Of a stretch of DNA of 64,000 bases, positions 25,211 through 34,474 are shown one piece after another (position 1 is the first letter of the stretch; each line of letters begins with the position of its first letter). The stretch covers positions 1,054,001 to 1,118,000 of the forward strand of contig CAVYCE010000003.1 of assembly GCA_963766995.1 (NCBI GenBank), read 5' to 3'. The notes beneath the pieces were generated by a model that was not told where the DNA came from, did not search any database, and saw nothing but the letters and a program-made list of their open reading frames with translations. The stretch is from Bog-473 sp963766995. GTDB taxonomy: Bacteria; Actinomycetota; Acidimicrobiia; Acidimicrobiales; RAAP-2. The translations under genes and the position numbers were made by a program.

Positions 25211-25218
25211 ACCCGATC

Positions 25219-27765
25219 ATGTCGACTGACGCGACCGGCGCGCCCCGAGTTCCCGAGAAGCCCACCATCGACGGATTGGAGTCGACCTGGGGCCCCGTCT
25301 GGGACGAGGAAGGCATCTTCCGCTTCGACCCGAATGCCACTCGGGACCAGGTGTTTTCCATCGACACCCCTCCTCCCACGGTGTCGGGCTCCCTTCACAT
25401 GGGGTCAGTGTTCGGGTACGTGCAGACCGATTCCATTGCGCGCTACCGGCGCATGCGGGGCTTCACGCTCTTCTACCCAATGGGGTGGGATGACAACGGC
25501 CTTCCCACCGAGCGTCGGGTGCAGACCTACTTCGGTGTGCGGTGCGACCCGTCACTCCCCTATGACCCGGATTTCCGCCCACCAGATGAGCCCGGCAAGG
25601 ACGACATCCCAGTCAGTCGGCCCAACTTCATCGCGCTCTGCCATCAACTCACGCTGGAAGATGAGAAGGCATTCGAAGCGCTGTGGCGTCGCTTGGGCCT
25701 GTCAGTGGACTGGAATCACAGCTACGCCACTATTGACGACCGCAGTCGACGGGCCAGCCAACGCATGTTCCTGCGCAATCTGTCCCGTGGCGAGGCGTAC
25801 TCGACCGAGGCACCCACGTTGTGGGACGTGGACGACCAGACGGCCGTGGCCCAGGCCGAAATGGAAGACCGGGATCGTCCCGGCGCGTATCACCGTCTTC
25901 GCTTCGACGACATAGAGATCGAGACCACCCGTCCCGAACTGGTGGCGGCCTGCGTTGCCCTGGTGGCGCATCCCGACGACCAGCGCTACGTCGCCCGGTT
26001 CGGCACCACCGTGCACACGCCGCTGTTCGGTGTCGAAGTCCCTGTGGTCGCCCACCCGCTGGCCGATCCTGAGAAGGGGTCGGGCATCGCCATGATTTGC
26101 ACCTTCGGTGACGTCACGGATGTGGTCTGGTGGCGAGAGCTGCAGCTGCCCATCCGTTCCATCATCACCAGGGCCGGGCGGATCACCGATACGCCGCCAG
26201 AGGGAGTGCCCGATGGGCCGGCCTGGCGAGCCATCGCCGGCAGCAACATCAAGGCGGCGCAGCGCACCATGGTCGAATTGCTCACCGAGTCTGGCGAGTT
26301 GATCGGCGCACCGAGGGACATCACCCACCCGGTCAAGTTTTACGAACGGGGCAGCCGACCCCTCGAAATCGTGACCAGCCGGCAGTGGTACTACCGCAAT
26401 GGTGGGCGTGACGCCGACCTCCGCGCCGCGCTATTGGAGCGGGGCAACAGCCTGTCGTGGCACCCGCCCTACATGCAGGTGCGCTTCGACAACTGGGTCA
26501 ACGGGCTCAACAGCGACTGGCTGGTCAGCCGGCAGCGCTTCTTCGGCGTGCCGGTGCCCGTCTGGTACTCGTTGGGTGTCGACGGCGAGCCCGACTACAC
26601 CAAGCCCATCGTCCCCGACGAGTCGACCCTGCCCATCGATCCCACCACCGATGTCCCACCTGGCTTCTCGCAGGAGCAGCGCGGCGTGCCGGGCGGATTC
26701 ATGGGCGATCCGGACGTGATGGACACCTGGGCTACGTCATCGCTCACCCCACAGATCGCTTGCGGATGGGAGGACGACCCGGCGTTGTTCGCCGCTACCT
26801 TCCCCATGGACCTTCGTCCACAAGGGCCAGAGATCATTCGGACGTGGCTGTTCTCTACGGTGCTTCGCACTCACTTGGAGCACAACACCCTGCCGTGGAA
26901 AGACACCAACATCAACGGGTGGATCCTCGATCCCGAGCGCAAGAAGATGTCGAAATCCAAGGGCAACGTCATCACCCCCATGCCGTTGATTGACGAGTTC
27001 GGGGCCGACGCCGTGCGCTACTGGGCCTGCAACGGAAGGCCAGGCACTGACACTGCCCTGGATACCGGCGTCATGAAGATTGGGCGCCGACTGGCTATCA
27101 AGATCCTCAATGCGTCGAAGTTTGCGCTGGGTCGCCTGGGCGACGAGCCACCGCCTGGCGTGGACTCTGTGACCGAGCCGCTTGACCGGGCGCTGCTCGG
27201 ACAATTGGCGCAGATGGTCGCCAGCGCCACTGCCGCCTTCGAGGAGTTCGACTACGCCCGGGCTCAGGAGTTGACTGAATCATTCTTCTGGTCGTTCTGC
27301 GACGACTATGTCGAATTGGTCAAGACCCGGGCCTATGGCGAAGGGGATGGCCGCGGTGCCGAATCGGCCCGCGCCACCTTGGGACTCGCCCTTTCCGTGC
27401 TGCTGCGTTTGTTCGCACCCTTCCTCCCCTTCGTCACCGAGGAAGTGTGGCGGTGGTGGCAGTCCGGTTCGGTGCATCGTGCCTCCTGGCCAACGGCAAT
27501 CGAATTCGGCAACGGCACGGAAAGTGACGGTGCAGTGCTGACGGCGGCGGCCGAAGTCCTCGGTCTCGTCCGGCGGGCCAAGACGTCGGAGAAGCGCTCT
27601 ATGCGGGCGCGTGTCGCCGAGCTCAGTGTGACTGGACCCGCCGCCACGCTGGCCGCGATCGAAGCGGCGCGGCAGGACCTCATTGACGCGGGCGGGCTGG
27701 ACTCGTTGATCCTGACGGAGTCCGATACCTTCGCCGTGTCGGTGGTGCTGGCCGAAGAGGGCTGA
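25219..27765 (+). CDS. valS: Valyl-tRNA synthetase
   Basis: 848 residues. PPPTVSGSLHMGSVFGY (HIGH-type motif as HMGS), the editing domain with TTRPELVAACVALVAHP, WATSSLTPQ and the KMSKSKGNVITP motif. Length and motifs match the archaeal-like ValS form (PRK13208 type) rather than the longer E. coli form. ATG 25219 is favoured over upstream in-frame codons because of the -10 box in the 20-bp intergenic region. It ends 2 bp before the convergent liv ATPase gene. Confidence 0.94.
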   Translation: MSTDATGAPRVPEKPTIDGLESTWGPVWDEEGIFRFDPNATRDQVFSIDTPPPTVSGSLHMGSVFGYVQTDSIARYRRMRGFTLFYPMGWDDNGLPTERRVQTYFGVRCDPSLPYDPDFRPPDEPGKDDIPVSRPNFIALCHQLTLEDEKAFEALWRRLGLSVDWNHSYATIDDRSRRASQRMFLRNLSRGEAYSTEAPTLWDVDDQTAVAQAEMEDRDRPGAYHRLRFDDIEIETTRPELVAACVALVAHPDDQRYVARFGTTVHTPLFGVEVPVVAHPLADPEKGSGIAMICTFGDVTDVVWWRELQLPIRSIITRAGRITDTPPEGVPDGPAWRAIAGSNIKAAQRTMVELLTESGELIGAPRDITHPVKFYERGSRPLEIVTSRQWYYRNGGRDADLRAALLERGNSLSWHPPYMQVRFDNWVNGLNSDWLVSRQRFFGVPVPVWYSLGVDGEPDYTKPIVPDESTLPIDPTTDVPPGFSQEQRGVPGGFMGDPDVMDTWATSSLTPQIACGWEDDPALFAATFPMDLRPQGPEIIRTWLFSTVLRTHLEHNTLPWKDTNINGWILDPERKKMSKSKGNVITPMPLIDEFGADAVRYWACNGRPGTDTALDTGVMKIGRRLAIKILNASKFALGRLGDEPPPGVDSVTEPLDRALLGQLAQMVASATAAFEEFDYARAQELTESFFWSFCDDYVELVKTRAYGEGDGRGAESARATLGLALSVLLRLFAPFLPFVTEEVWRWWQSGSVHRASWPTAIEFGNGTESDGAVLTAAAEVLGLVRRAKTSEKRSMRARVAELSVTGPAATLAAIEAARQDLIDAGGLDSLILTESDTFAVSVVLAEEG

Positions 27766-27767
27766 AC

Positions 27768-29328
27768 TCAGGCCAATGGCCCAGCGGTATCCGTCCCGAG
27801 ATACGCGCTGATGACATCGTCACGAATTTCCTCGGGAGTGCCGCGCTTGACCAGTTCGCCATTGACCATGACCACGGCCTGGTCGGCGATGTGCAGTGCC
27901 GTCTGAACGAACTGCTCGACCATAATGATGGTCAACTGCTCGGACGCCACCAGCTGGCCCACTATTTCGTAGAGCTCCTCGACGATCAGCGGAGCCAGGC
28001 CCATGGATAGTTCGTCCAGCAAGAGGATCTCCGGTTCGGTGGTCAGTGCCCGCGCCATGGACAGCATGCGCTGCTCCCCGCCCGACAACGTCCCGGCCAA
28101 CTGCTTGCGCCGACTACCCAGTACCGGGAAGCGCTCGATCGCTCGCTCCTCCACCTCATTCCGACTCAGGCCTCGCCGCCTGAACGTGTACATCAACAAG
28201 TTCTCCGACACGGAGAGATTTGGAAATATCGATCGCCCTTCGGGAATCATGCACACACCCGACCGGGCCAAAGATTCGGAGGAAATTCTTCTTCACGTTC
28301 CGCCCGCCGATGTCGACGCGGCCAGCCGTCGGGGCCAATTGACCAGATATCACCTTGAGCAAGGTCGATTTTCCGGCACCGTTCGGACCGAGCAGAGCCA
28401 ACGCCGAGCACTTGGGCACTTCCAGCGTGATGCCGTGCAGCACTTCAATCCGGCCGTAGCCGGCTCGAACGCCATCGACTGACAGGGCCAACGCCCGAGC
28501 AGCGCCTGTTGCCACGTCACGTGGGGTCGCCGGCACCGTTGGTTGGGCCCGGTTGATTGGGTCAGAGGTGCTGGCCTCACTCCCGAGATAGGCCTCTTGC
28601 ACTTTTGCGTCAGCCCGCACCGAGACGGGGTCACCCTGGGAGATGACCTGGCCGTGATCGAGGACGACCACGCTGTGGCAAATCCCCATGACGAGCGTCA
28701 TGTCATGTTCGACCAGGAGCACCGATGTGCCTTCCGAGGCCACCCTCTGCAGCACCTGACCCAACGCATGGCTTTCATCGGCGTCGAGACCGGAGCTCGG
28801 TTCGTCGAGCAATAAGACGCTGGGTGACGTGGCCAGGGCACGAGCCAACTCCACCAGGCGGGCCAGCCCGGTCGGCAGCGAATCCGTGGGCTGGTCGGCG
28901 ACGTGAAGAATGCCGACTTGTTCGAGCTGGAACTCAGCCTCCTGGCTGGGGTTTCGGCCAGAGGTGTTCTTTCGTCGCTGCACCTCGGCCGCCATCTGGA
29001 CGTTCTCGCGGGCCGTGAGGGTGCCAAAGAGTTCGAGTCGTTGAAAGGTCCGGCCCAGTCCGAGCATCGACCGAGCATGCGGCCGGCTGCGGGTGATGTC
29101 GTGGCTGCCCATGTGCACGGTGCCATGTGTGGGTCGCTGCAGACCGGTGATGACGTTGAAGAGGGTGGTCTTGCCTGCTCCGTTGGGACCGATGAGGCCG
29201 TGGATGTGGCCGGCGGTCAGCTCCAGATCCACGCCGTCGAGGGCCAGGAGCCCGCCGAAGCGGACGGAGACCCCCTCGACGGATAGGGCGGTGCTGGAGT
29301 CGGGCACCACCGTCGCCAGGTCAGCCAA
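27768..29328 (-). CDS. Fused LivG-LivF ABC ATPase, interrupted by a frameshift
   Basis: The reading from ATG 29328 gives a full LivG-like ATPase (Walker A GPNGAGKTTLF, Walker B VLLLDEPSSGLD), a linker (about residues 250-280) and the start of a LivF-like ATPase (Walker A GPNGAGKSTLL). After NVKKN, near 28283-28287, the frame breaks, and the rest of LivF (GVCMIPEGRSIFP, signature LSGGEQRM, LLLDELSMGLAP) continues in the next frame to the stop at 27768. Dropping one T from the AATTTCC run on the minus strand would restore one protein of about 520 residues. It could be a sequencing indel, a true mutation, or a +1 shift. It supplies ATP hydrolysis for the adjacent importer. Confidence 0.78.
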
Positions 29329-31219
29329 CTGAAGGCACCTGCTCGGGCCGCACCGGTCCCGACAACGGCCCCGGCTGGGTGTGCTGTCGCTCTCGCCACG
29401 CCGTCACTTCGGAGTACAGACGACCAGTCCCATAGGGATTACGGCCGACGACGATGATGCCCACACCGAAGAGGATGTAGGTGAATCCGGAGAAGGACGG
29501 AAGGTGTTGCGCGATGACCGGCACCACAGAAAGGCCGATGCCGGCCTGCACGGCCCCACTCAATATGGTCACCCCGGCCAGGACTACGCCGACGAACAGC
29601 ACCAGGCTGTTGACGAACTGAAACTGTGAGACGGACACCGACGGCGTCATTCCGCTATAGAGGACGCCCGCCAGCCCGGCTAACGCGCCGGCCAGAATGA
29701 ACACGGCGAGCTTGGTGCGGACGATGCTCATACCGACGGTGGCACAGGCCGCTTCACTGTCGCTCATGGCGACCAGACGCCGACCGAACGGCCCGCGGCG
29801 GAGCGCCCCGACCCCGATCAGACACAAGGCGAAGACCACCGCGATCAACACCACAAACGACCGATCGGTCACGAACCGCATGCCGAAAATGTCAGGTCGA
29901 CCGACCGCAAGCGATCCGCCCGAAATGATCGATGGGTTGGTAAAGAAAATACTGTCCATCAACGCGGCGAAGGCCAGCGTGGCCAGCGCCATGTAAAGCC
30001 CACGCAGCCGGAGGGCCGGTAGGGCGAGAATGCCGCCCGCCACCGCGCAGAGACCGATGGCGGCCAGCACACCCAGCATGGAGCTGCCGCCATCGACCTT
30101 AGTCATGACCCACGCACCGAGTCCTAGGAAGGTGAACTGGCAAAGCCAGACCTGGCCGCCGTACCCGGAGAGGAGAACGAGGGACAAAGCAGACAGGCCC
30201 AGCGCCAACGCTTCTCCCAACGTATACAGGTTGTTGCCCGTCACCACGGAGGAGAGCAATACGGTAGCCACCACCAACGTGGCGGCGCCGGCCAGCGTCA
30301 TGTGCAGACTGGCCGCTCTAGGAGCGCGCAGTCGAACCACTCGCCCGATAGCCAACTTGTCCTGCGGCAGCACGATCAGGGCGAGGATCAGCAAGCCCAT
30401 GGGCAATATGTCCGTCACATCGTTGAGGATGTTGGACGGGACGTAACCCACCGAGAGCGACTCAGCGATGCCCAGGATCATGGCGCCGAGAAACGTCAAG
30501 GGGAGACTGCGCAGTCGTCCCACGATGGCGGCGGCGTAGCCGAAGATGACTAGTTCGGACAGGATCTCGATGCTCATGCCCGTGCCCGGGGCCAGCAGGA
30601 TGCCGGCCAACCCGGCCAGCATGAAACCGATCATCCAGGCCACACCCGAAATTCGGCCTGACCGTGCACCGGTCAGAGAGGCCAATGACGGATCGTCCAC
30701 CACTGCTCGCATGGCCACGCCGATGCGGGTGCGCTTGAACAGCAACCACAACGTCAAGGCCACTCCCACCGCGCAGCCGACGGTGATCAGTTCTTCGTAG
30801 GTGAGGTTGACCCCGAACACATCCACCTGGTCACTGGCAAACCAATTGGGCAGATTCCTGGTGATGGTCTGATTCCAGATAGTGGAGGACAATCCATAGA
30901 GGACGAGAAAGAGGCCGAGTGTCACCACAATCATGGTGTTGAGAGACGAGCCGTAGAGCGGGCGCATGAGCACTCGCTCAATCCCCAACGCGAACACCGG
31001 AGCGACCACGAGCAGCACAGCTGCCAGTGCCACCAGTGGGTTCCAACCCCAGCCCTGCCACAACTGCCAATAGACGTAGGCCAGGAACATGCCCACTGCT
31101 CCGTGCGCGAAGTTGAAAATGCCGGTGGCGTTGTACGTCACGACCAATCCACTGGCCGTGACGGCGTAGATCGACCCAGTGACGATCCCGGTCACCAGAA
31201 AGCTCAGAAACTCACTCAC
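29321..31219 (-). CDS. Fused LivH-LivM branched-chain amino acid permease
   Basis: 632 residues with two permease halves in one chain. Residues 1-290 are LivH-like (GIFNFAHGAVGM, RTRIGVAMRAVVDD, SELVIFGYAAAIVGRL), and 300-632 are LivM-like (LSGYGGQVWLCQFTFLGLGA, GLYMALATLAF, RRGPFGRRLVAMSDSE). In most bacteria these are two proteins. It overlaps the fused ATPase gene by 8 bp, so the importer is encoded as one permease plus one ATPase chain. It probably imports branched-chain or other amino acids, amides or urea. Confidence 0.9.
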   Translation of the reverse strand: MSEFLSFLVTGIVTGSIYAVTASGLVVTYNATGIFNFAHGAVGMFLAYVYWQLWQGWGWNPLVALAAVLLVVAPVFALGIERVLMRPLYGSSLNTMIVVTLGLFLVLYGLSSTIWNQTITRNLPNWFASDQVDVFGVNLTYEELITVGCAVGVALTLWLLFKRTRIGVAMRAVVDDPSLASLTGARSGRISGVAWMIGFMLAGLAGILLAPGTGMSIEILSELVIFGYAAAIVGRLRSLPLTFLGAMILGIAESLSVGYVPSNILNDVTDILPMGLLILALIVLPQDKLAIGRVVRLRAPRAASLHMTLAGAATLVVATVLLSSVVTGNNLYTLGEALALGLSALSLVLLSGYGGQVWLCQFTFLGLGAWVMTKVDGGSSMLGVLAAIGLCAVAGGILALPALRLRGLYMALATLAFAALMDSIFFTNPSIISGGSLAVGRPDIFGMRFVTDRSFVVLIAVVFALCLIGVGALRRGPFGRRLVAMSDSEAACATVGMSIVRTKLAVFILAGALAGLAGVLYSGMTPSVSVSQFQFVNSLVLFVGVVLAGVTILSGAVQAGIGLSVVPVIAQHLPSFSGFTYILFGVGIIVVGRNPYGTGRLYSEVTAWRERQHTQPGPLSGPVRPEQVPSVG

Positions 31220-31253
31220 GGCGACTCAGCCTCAGGACGACGTCAATTGACGC

Positions 31254-32546
31254 TTAACGGGAGATCCCCTTGTAGCTGCTGGGATAGAAGCCACCAGGAC
31301 TGCACACGAATCCCGACTTGGGGTCGGGGCTGATGCGCAGCCACGTCCCGTTTTCGTACTTGGCGGCGATCCAACACTGACCGGGGATCTTCTGCGCCGG
31401 ATCCTGGGTCGAGATAAGGCCGCTGGCATTGAACGACGTGATCTTGTTGAGTTGCGCATCGAGACTGGCCCGAGTGGGGTTGGCGCCGGCCTTTTGCAGG
31501 GCCTGCACAAAGAGCTGCGCGTTGATCCAGCCGTACAACGTGTAGAGGTCGAGCTGTGTCTGGGGATCGACCTTCTTGGCCCATTTGTCAAAGGTGGCCA
31601 CCGCGGGCACGACCTTGGCGTCCTGGCCCATGTACAGGGCAGTCACGGTGGTAACGATGGTGCCGTTGCCAGCTGAACCCGGGTTGAAGCCCTGCTCGTA
31701 TGCGTTGGCTCCACTGAACAAGATCGCGTTGAGTCCTTCCTGCTTGATCTCTTGAGCGATGTTGCTGATGTAGGCACCCTGCTGGGTCGGCTCGTAGACC
31801 ACCTTCACGCCGGCCGCCTTCATCTTGACGATGTCAGGCAGGAACGAAGTCGTGAACGCACCCTCGTCGTGGGCGAACAGCCACTTGTAACCGAGGCTTT
31901 CGGTCAGCTTCCTGAAGGTGTTCTCAGCGGTGACCGCGGTCGCGGCGGCATTGGAACCGATAAGTCCCAACGCTTTTACCGCAGCCGGGTACTTGGACTT
32001 GAACCACTTGAAGGGGCCCGTGGCTTCTCCACCCGTTACGAGCGGGATAGCCGAGTAAAGGTTGGGGTCCGTGTACAAGTTGGGGGACAGGACCTGAGTG
32101 ACCAGGGGCACCTTGCCTGCATCAATGGCCGATTGCTCGGAACCGTCGAGCAGCGAGAACCCGCCAACGAACGCGAAATCGCTCTTGGCGATGGTCGCCG
32201 CTTCGCTGGCCACGGTCCCCGACGAGAATGCGCTGTCCATGCCGTTGAGAATGAGCTTGCGCCCGTTCACCCCACCCTTGCTGTTGATGTAGGCGAAGTA
32301 GGCCGCGGTGCCGACCTTGGCCCCTTCGAAGAGCCCGGCTATGGGCTCAGAGATGTCACTGATCGAGCCAACGGTGACGGATTTAGCGGTGATGCCCGGT
32401 GCCGGTGCGACAACCGAAGATGCTCCGGCAGATGCGCCGCTGCCGGCAATCAGGGTGCCGATGACAAGCGCTCCACCAAGGATCCCTCGAACCGAGCGCC
32501 CACCTTTGTCGCGCCGGGCCACCCCTTGCGCACACGTGTTGGCCAT
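31254..32546 (-). CDS. Substrate-binding protein of the Liv-type ABC importer
   Basis: 430 residues: a basic N-terminus, signal helix (about 23-45), then a type I periplasmic-binding fold of LivJ/Leu-Ile-Val family (VTVGSISDISEPIAGLFEGA, YINSKGGVNGRKLIL). It lacks an obvious lipobox, so anchoring is unclear. I chose ATG 32546, where the AAAGGGGG Shine-Dalgarno sequence is 6 nt away, not the ATG at 32552 that touches it. It is followed after 34 bp by the fused permease and ATPase genes. The ligand is unknown. Confidence 0.88.
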   Translation of the reverse strand: MANTCAQGVARRDKGGRSVRGILGGALVIGTLIAGSGASAGASSVVAPAPGITAKSVTVGSISDISEPIAGLFEGAKVGTAAYFAYINSKGGVNGRKLILNGMDSAFSSGTVASEAATIAKSDFAFVGGFSLLDGSEQSAIDAGKVPLVTQVLSPNLYTDPNLYSAIPLVTGGEATGPFKWFKSKYPAAVKALGLIGSNAAATAVTAENTFRKLTESLGYKWLFAHDEGAFTTSFLPDIVKMKAAGVKVVYEPTQQGAYISNIAQEIKQEGLNAILFSGANAYEQGFNPGSAGNGTIVTTVTALYMGQDAKVVPAVATFDKWAKKVDPQTQLDLYTLYGWINAQLFVQALQKAGANPTRASLDAQLNKITSFNASGLISTQDPAQKIPGQCWIAAKYENGTWLRISPDPKSGFVCSPGGFYPSSYKGISR

Positions 32547-32620
32547 TGCCATCCCCCTTTTACTTCGTCGACGTCCTCACCCCCAGATGGTCCGGACGAG
32601 GCGAAGTCATGTCCTGGTTT

Positions 32621-32635
32621 CTGACTCTATGTCAG
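32621..32635 (-). promoter_or_regulatory. Dyad with -10 box upstream of the Liv-type operon
   Basis: CTGAC-TCTAT-GTCAG inverted repeat; on the minus strand it contains TAGAGT (32624-32629), a good -10 box, placing the transcript start about 70 nt before the binding-protein ATG. Confidence 0.4.
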
Positions 32636-32671
32636 GTATTTCCCAGGAGTGGCGTCGGGGGGAGCTGGCCC

Positions 32672-33061
32672 TCAGGTCAAGCTGAGCTGCCAGGACACTC
32701 CGAAGCGATCGTTGAACCATGTGAACCGACGCGCAAAGGGGTACTCGGCACTTGGCATGAGCGTGGTGCTTCCCTCGCTCAAGACGATGCACACGTGTTC
32801 AAACTCGTCTTCTGTCTCGAACTCGACAAAGAACGACACGGCCGGGGTGAAGGTGAAGTCGTGCATTGGTGGGCTGTCGAACAGGATGAACGGCTGCCCA
32901 TCAATGGATATTCGGGCCCGCTTAACTTGTCCCTCGACGCCGTCCTCGCCGGATCCGAATCTCGTGAGCTCATCGACCACTGCATGGCCGAATGCCTGCA
33001 CGTACAGCCCGAGAGCCTCTTCGGCCTGCCCGGTAAACATCAAGAACGGAATTGGCCGCAT
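32672..33061 (-). CDS. PhnB-like VOC family protein
   Basis: 129 residues, PhnB/3-demethylubiquinone-methyltransferase-like glyoxalase fold: PFLMFTGQAEEALGLYVQAF, GQPFILFDSPPMHDFTFTPA and a closing RFGVSWQLS. Such proteins are often annotated as methyltransferases but are most likely small-molecule binding or VOC-type enzymes. A good AGGAGG Shine-Dalgarno sequence precedes ATG 33061. It starts 20 bp after the esterase gene on the same strand. Confidence 0.8.
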   Translation of the reverse strand: MRPIPFLMFTGQAEEALGLYVQAFGHAVVDELTRFGSGEDGVEGQVKRARISIDGQPFILFDSPPMHDFTFTPAVSFFVEFETEDEFEHVCIVLSEGSTTLMPSAEYPFARRFTWFNDRFGVSWQLSLT

Positions 33062-33080
33062 GTGGCGATGCCTCCTGATC

Positions 33081-34352
33081 TCAGATGGATGATTCGACGC
33101 GGGCTCCCGCCTGGGGCGAAGCGATCAGCTTGGCTTGGCGGGCAGCATCGAGGAAGGAGGCCACACCGGCGGTGGTGGCCTGGCAGCGCAGCGAGGCCAG
33201 CACATCAAAGGCATGCTGGGTCAGCGGGAGCTCGGCATAAGCCACCGGAGCGGTCGACACCGCTCGTAGCGCGTCCACAAAGGTGCGGGCCACGTCGACC
33301 GGCACCAGCGTGTCGTTTTGTCCCTGGAGGACAAAAAACGGCGGTGCCCCAGCGTGCACACGGGAGGTTGGGGATGCGTCTCGGAACACCTCAGGGTGCT
33401 CGGCCATCGTCGTCTTCATGACACGCTTCTCCAGCATTTCGAGCAAGCCGGGGCCGTAACGGCCTGATCCCTCAGCGGACCCGGTCATGTCCATGACGCC
33501 GTAAAAGGGGACACAGGCGTCCACCGAAGCATCGGCGGTCTCGAAGCCGGGCTGCAGCGATTTGTCGTCTGCCGTCAGCGCCAGGTGGGCACACAGGTGC
33601 CCGCCGGCCGAACCACCGCTGACCGCTATGAATGAAGGATCACCCCCGTACTCGGCGATGTGGTCCCTGACCCAAGCCACTGCCCGCTTGGCATCGATTG
33701 CATGCTCCGGCCAGGTGGCCTTCGGACTGAGCCGGTAATTAATGGCGACGCAGACCCAGCCTCGGGCCACCAACTCGTACATCATCGGCTTGCCCTGCTC
33801 GCGCTTCTCACCGATCACCCAGGCACCGCCGTGGATGTACACCATGACGGGTGCACCACTGTCTGGCGCCACGCGTGAGTGGTAGATGTCGAGGCGGTGC
33901 CGGCGGATCCCGTCACCCCAATAATCGATGTTCTTGACGGTCCGTACGGCGCGTCCCTTAAGCGGAATGGCCTGCGTCACCCGCCACCACCGCCCCCAGC
34001 TCGGAGCGACCCGTTCGGTGGAGATCACAAAGGCGTCGGAGCGCACTTCGTCCAATGCGCCCTGGACGACACCGGCAGCTCGCCGGCCGGAGATGGCCAA
34101 CCCGACCAGTCCGGCCCAGCTCACGATGGCCACGGCCAGTCCCAGCCATCCGGCCCAATTCTTGAAGGCCCCGAACACACCGAAGACACCAGTGGCCGCC
34201 ACCTGCCACACGATGTTCTGAATGGCCACCTCACCCACCAGCCATCCCGTGAAAAAACTAAAGACGGTGAAGGGCTCACGCCGAATGGGCTGGAAAGCCT
34301 GGAGCACACCAATGGCCCCCAGGAGGGTCACGCCGAGATAGATGTAAGGCAC
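33081..34352 (-). CDS. Membrane-anchored alpha/beta hydrolase (HSL/BD-FAE-like esterase)
   Basis: 423 residues, GTG start. Three to four transmembrane helices lie in residues 1-90, followed by an esterase domain with YIHGGAWVIGEKREQG (HGGxW oxyanion hole), GGSAGGHLCAHLAL (nucleophile Ser), VLQGQNDTLVPVDVA (Asp) and PLTQHAFDVLAS (His). The complete triad suggests an active carboxylesterase/lipase bound to the membrane. It is divergent from the WS/DGAT gene, consistent with lipid metabolism. Confidence 0.88.
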   Translation of the reverse strand: MPYIYLGVTLLGAIGVLQAFQPIRREPFTVFSFFTGWLVGEVAIQNIVWQVAATGVFGVFGAFKNWAGWLGLAVAIVSWAGLVGLAISGRRAAGVVQGALDEVRSDAFVISTERVAPSWGRWWRVTQAIPLKGRAVRTVKNIDYWGDGIRRHRLDIYHSRVAPDSGAPVMVYIHGGAWVIGEKREQGKPMMYELVARGWVCVAINYRLSPKATWPEHAIDAKRAVAWVRDHIAEYGGDPSFIAVSGGSAGGHLCAHLALTADDKSLQPGFETADASVDACVPFYGVMDMTGSAEGSGRYGPGLLEMLEKRVMKTTMAEHPEVFRDASPTSRVHAGAPPFFVLQGQNDTLVPVDVARTFVDALRAVSTAPVAYAELPLTQHAFDVLASLRCQATTAGVASFLDAARQAKLIASPQAGARVESSI

Positions 34353-34474
34353 GCCCTATCTTCTCGTACCACCGAAGGCGATGCCGCTTTTCGAGGCTGG
34401 GACCAGGTCAGACAGTTGCCGAGGGGCCGAGAAGGTGCGAGGTTATGACGCGTACCGTCCACGAAGGAGCAGCG

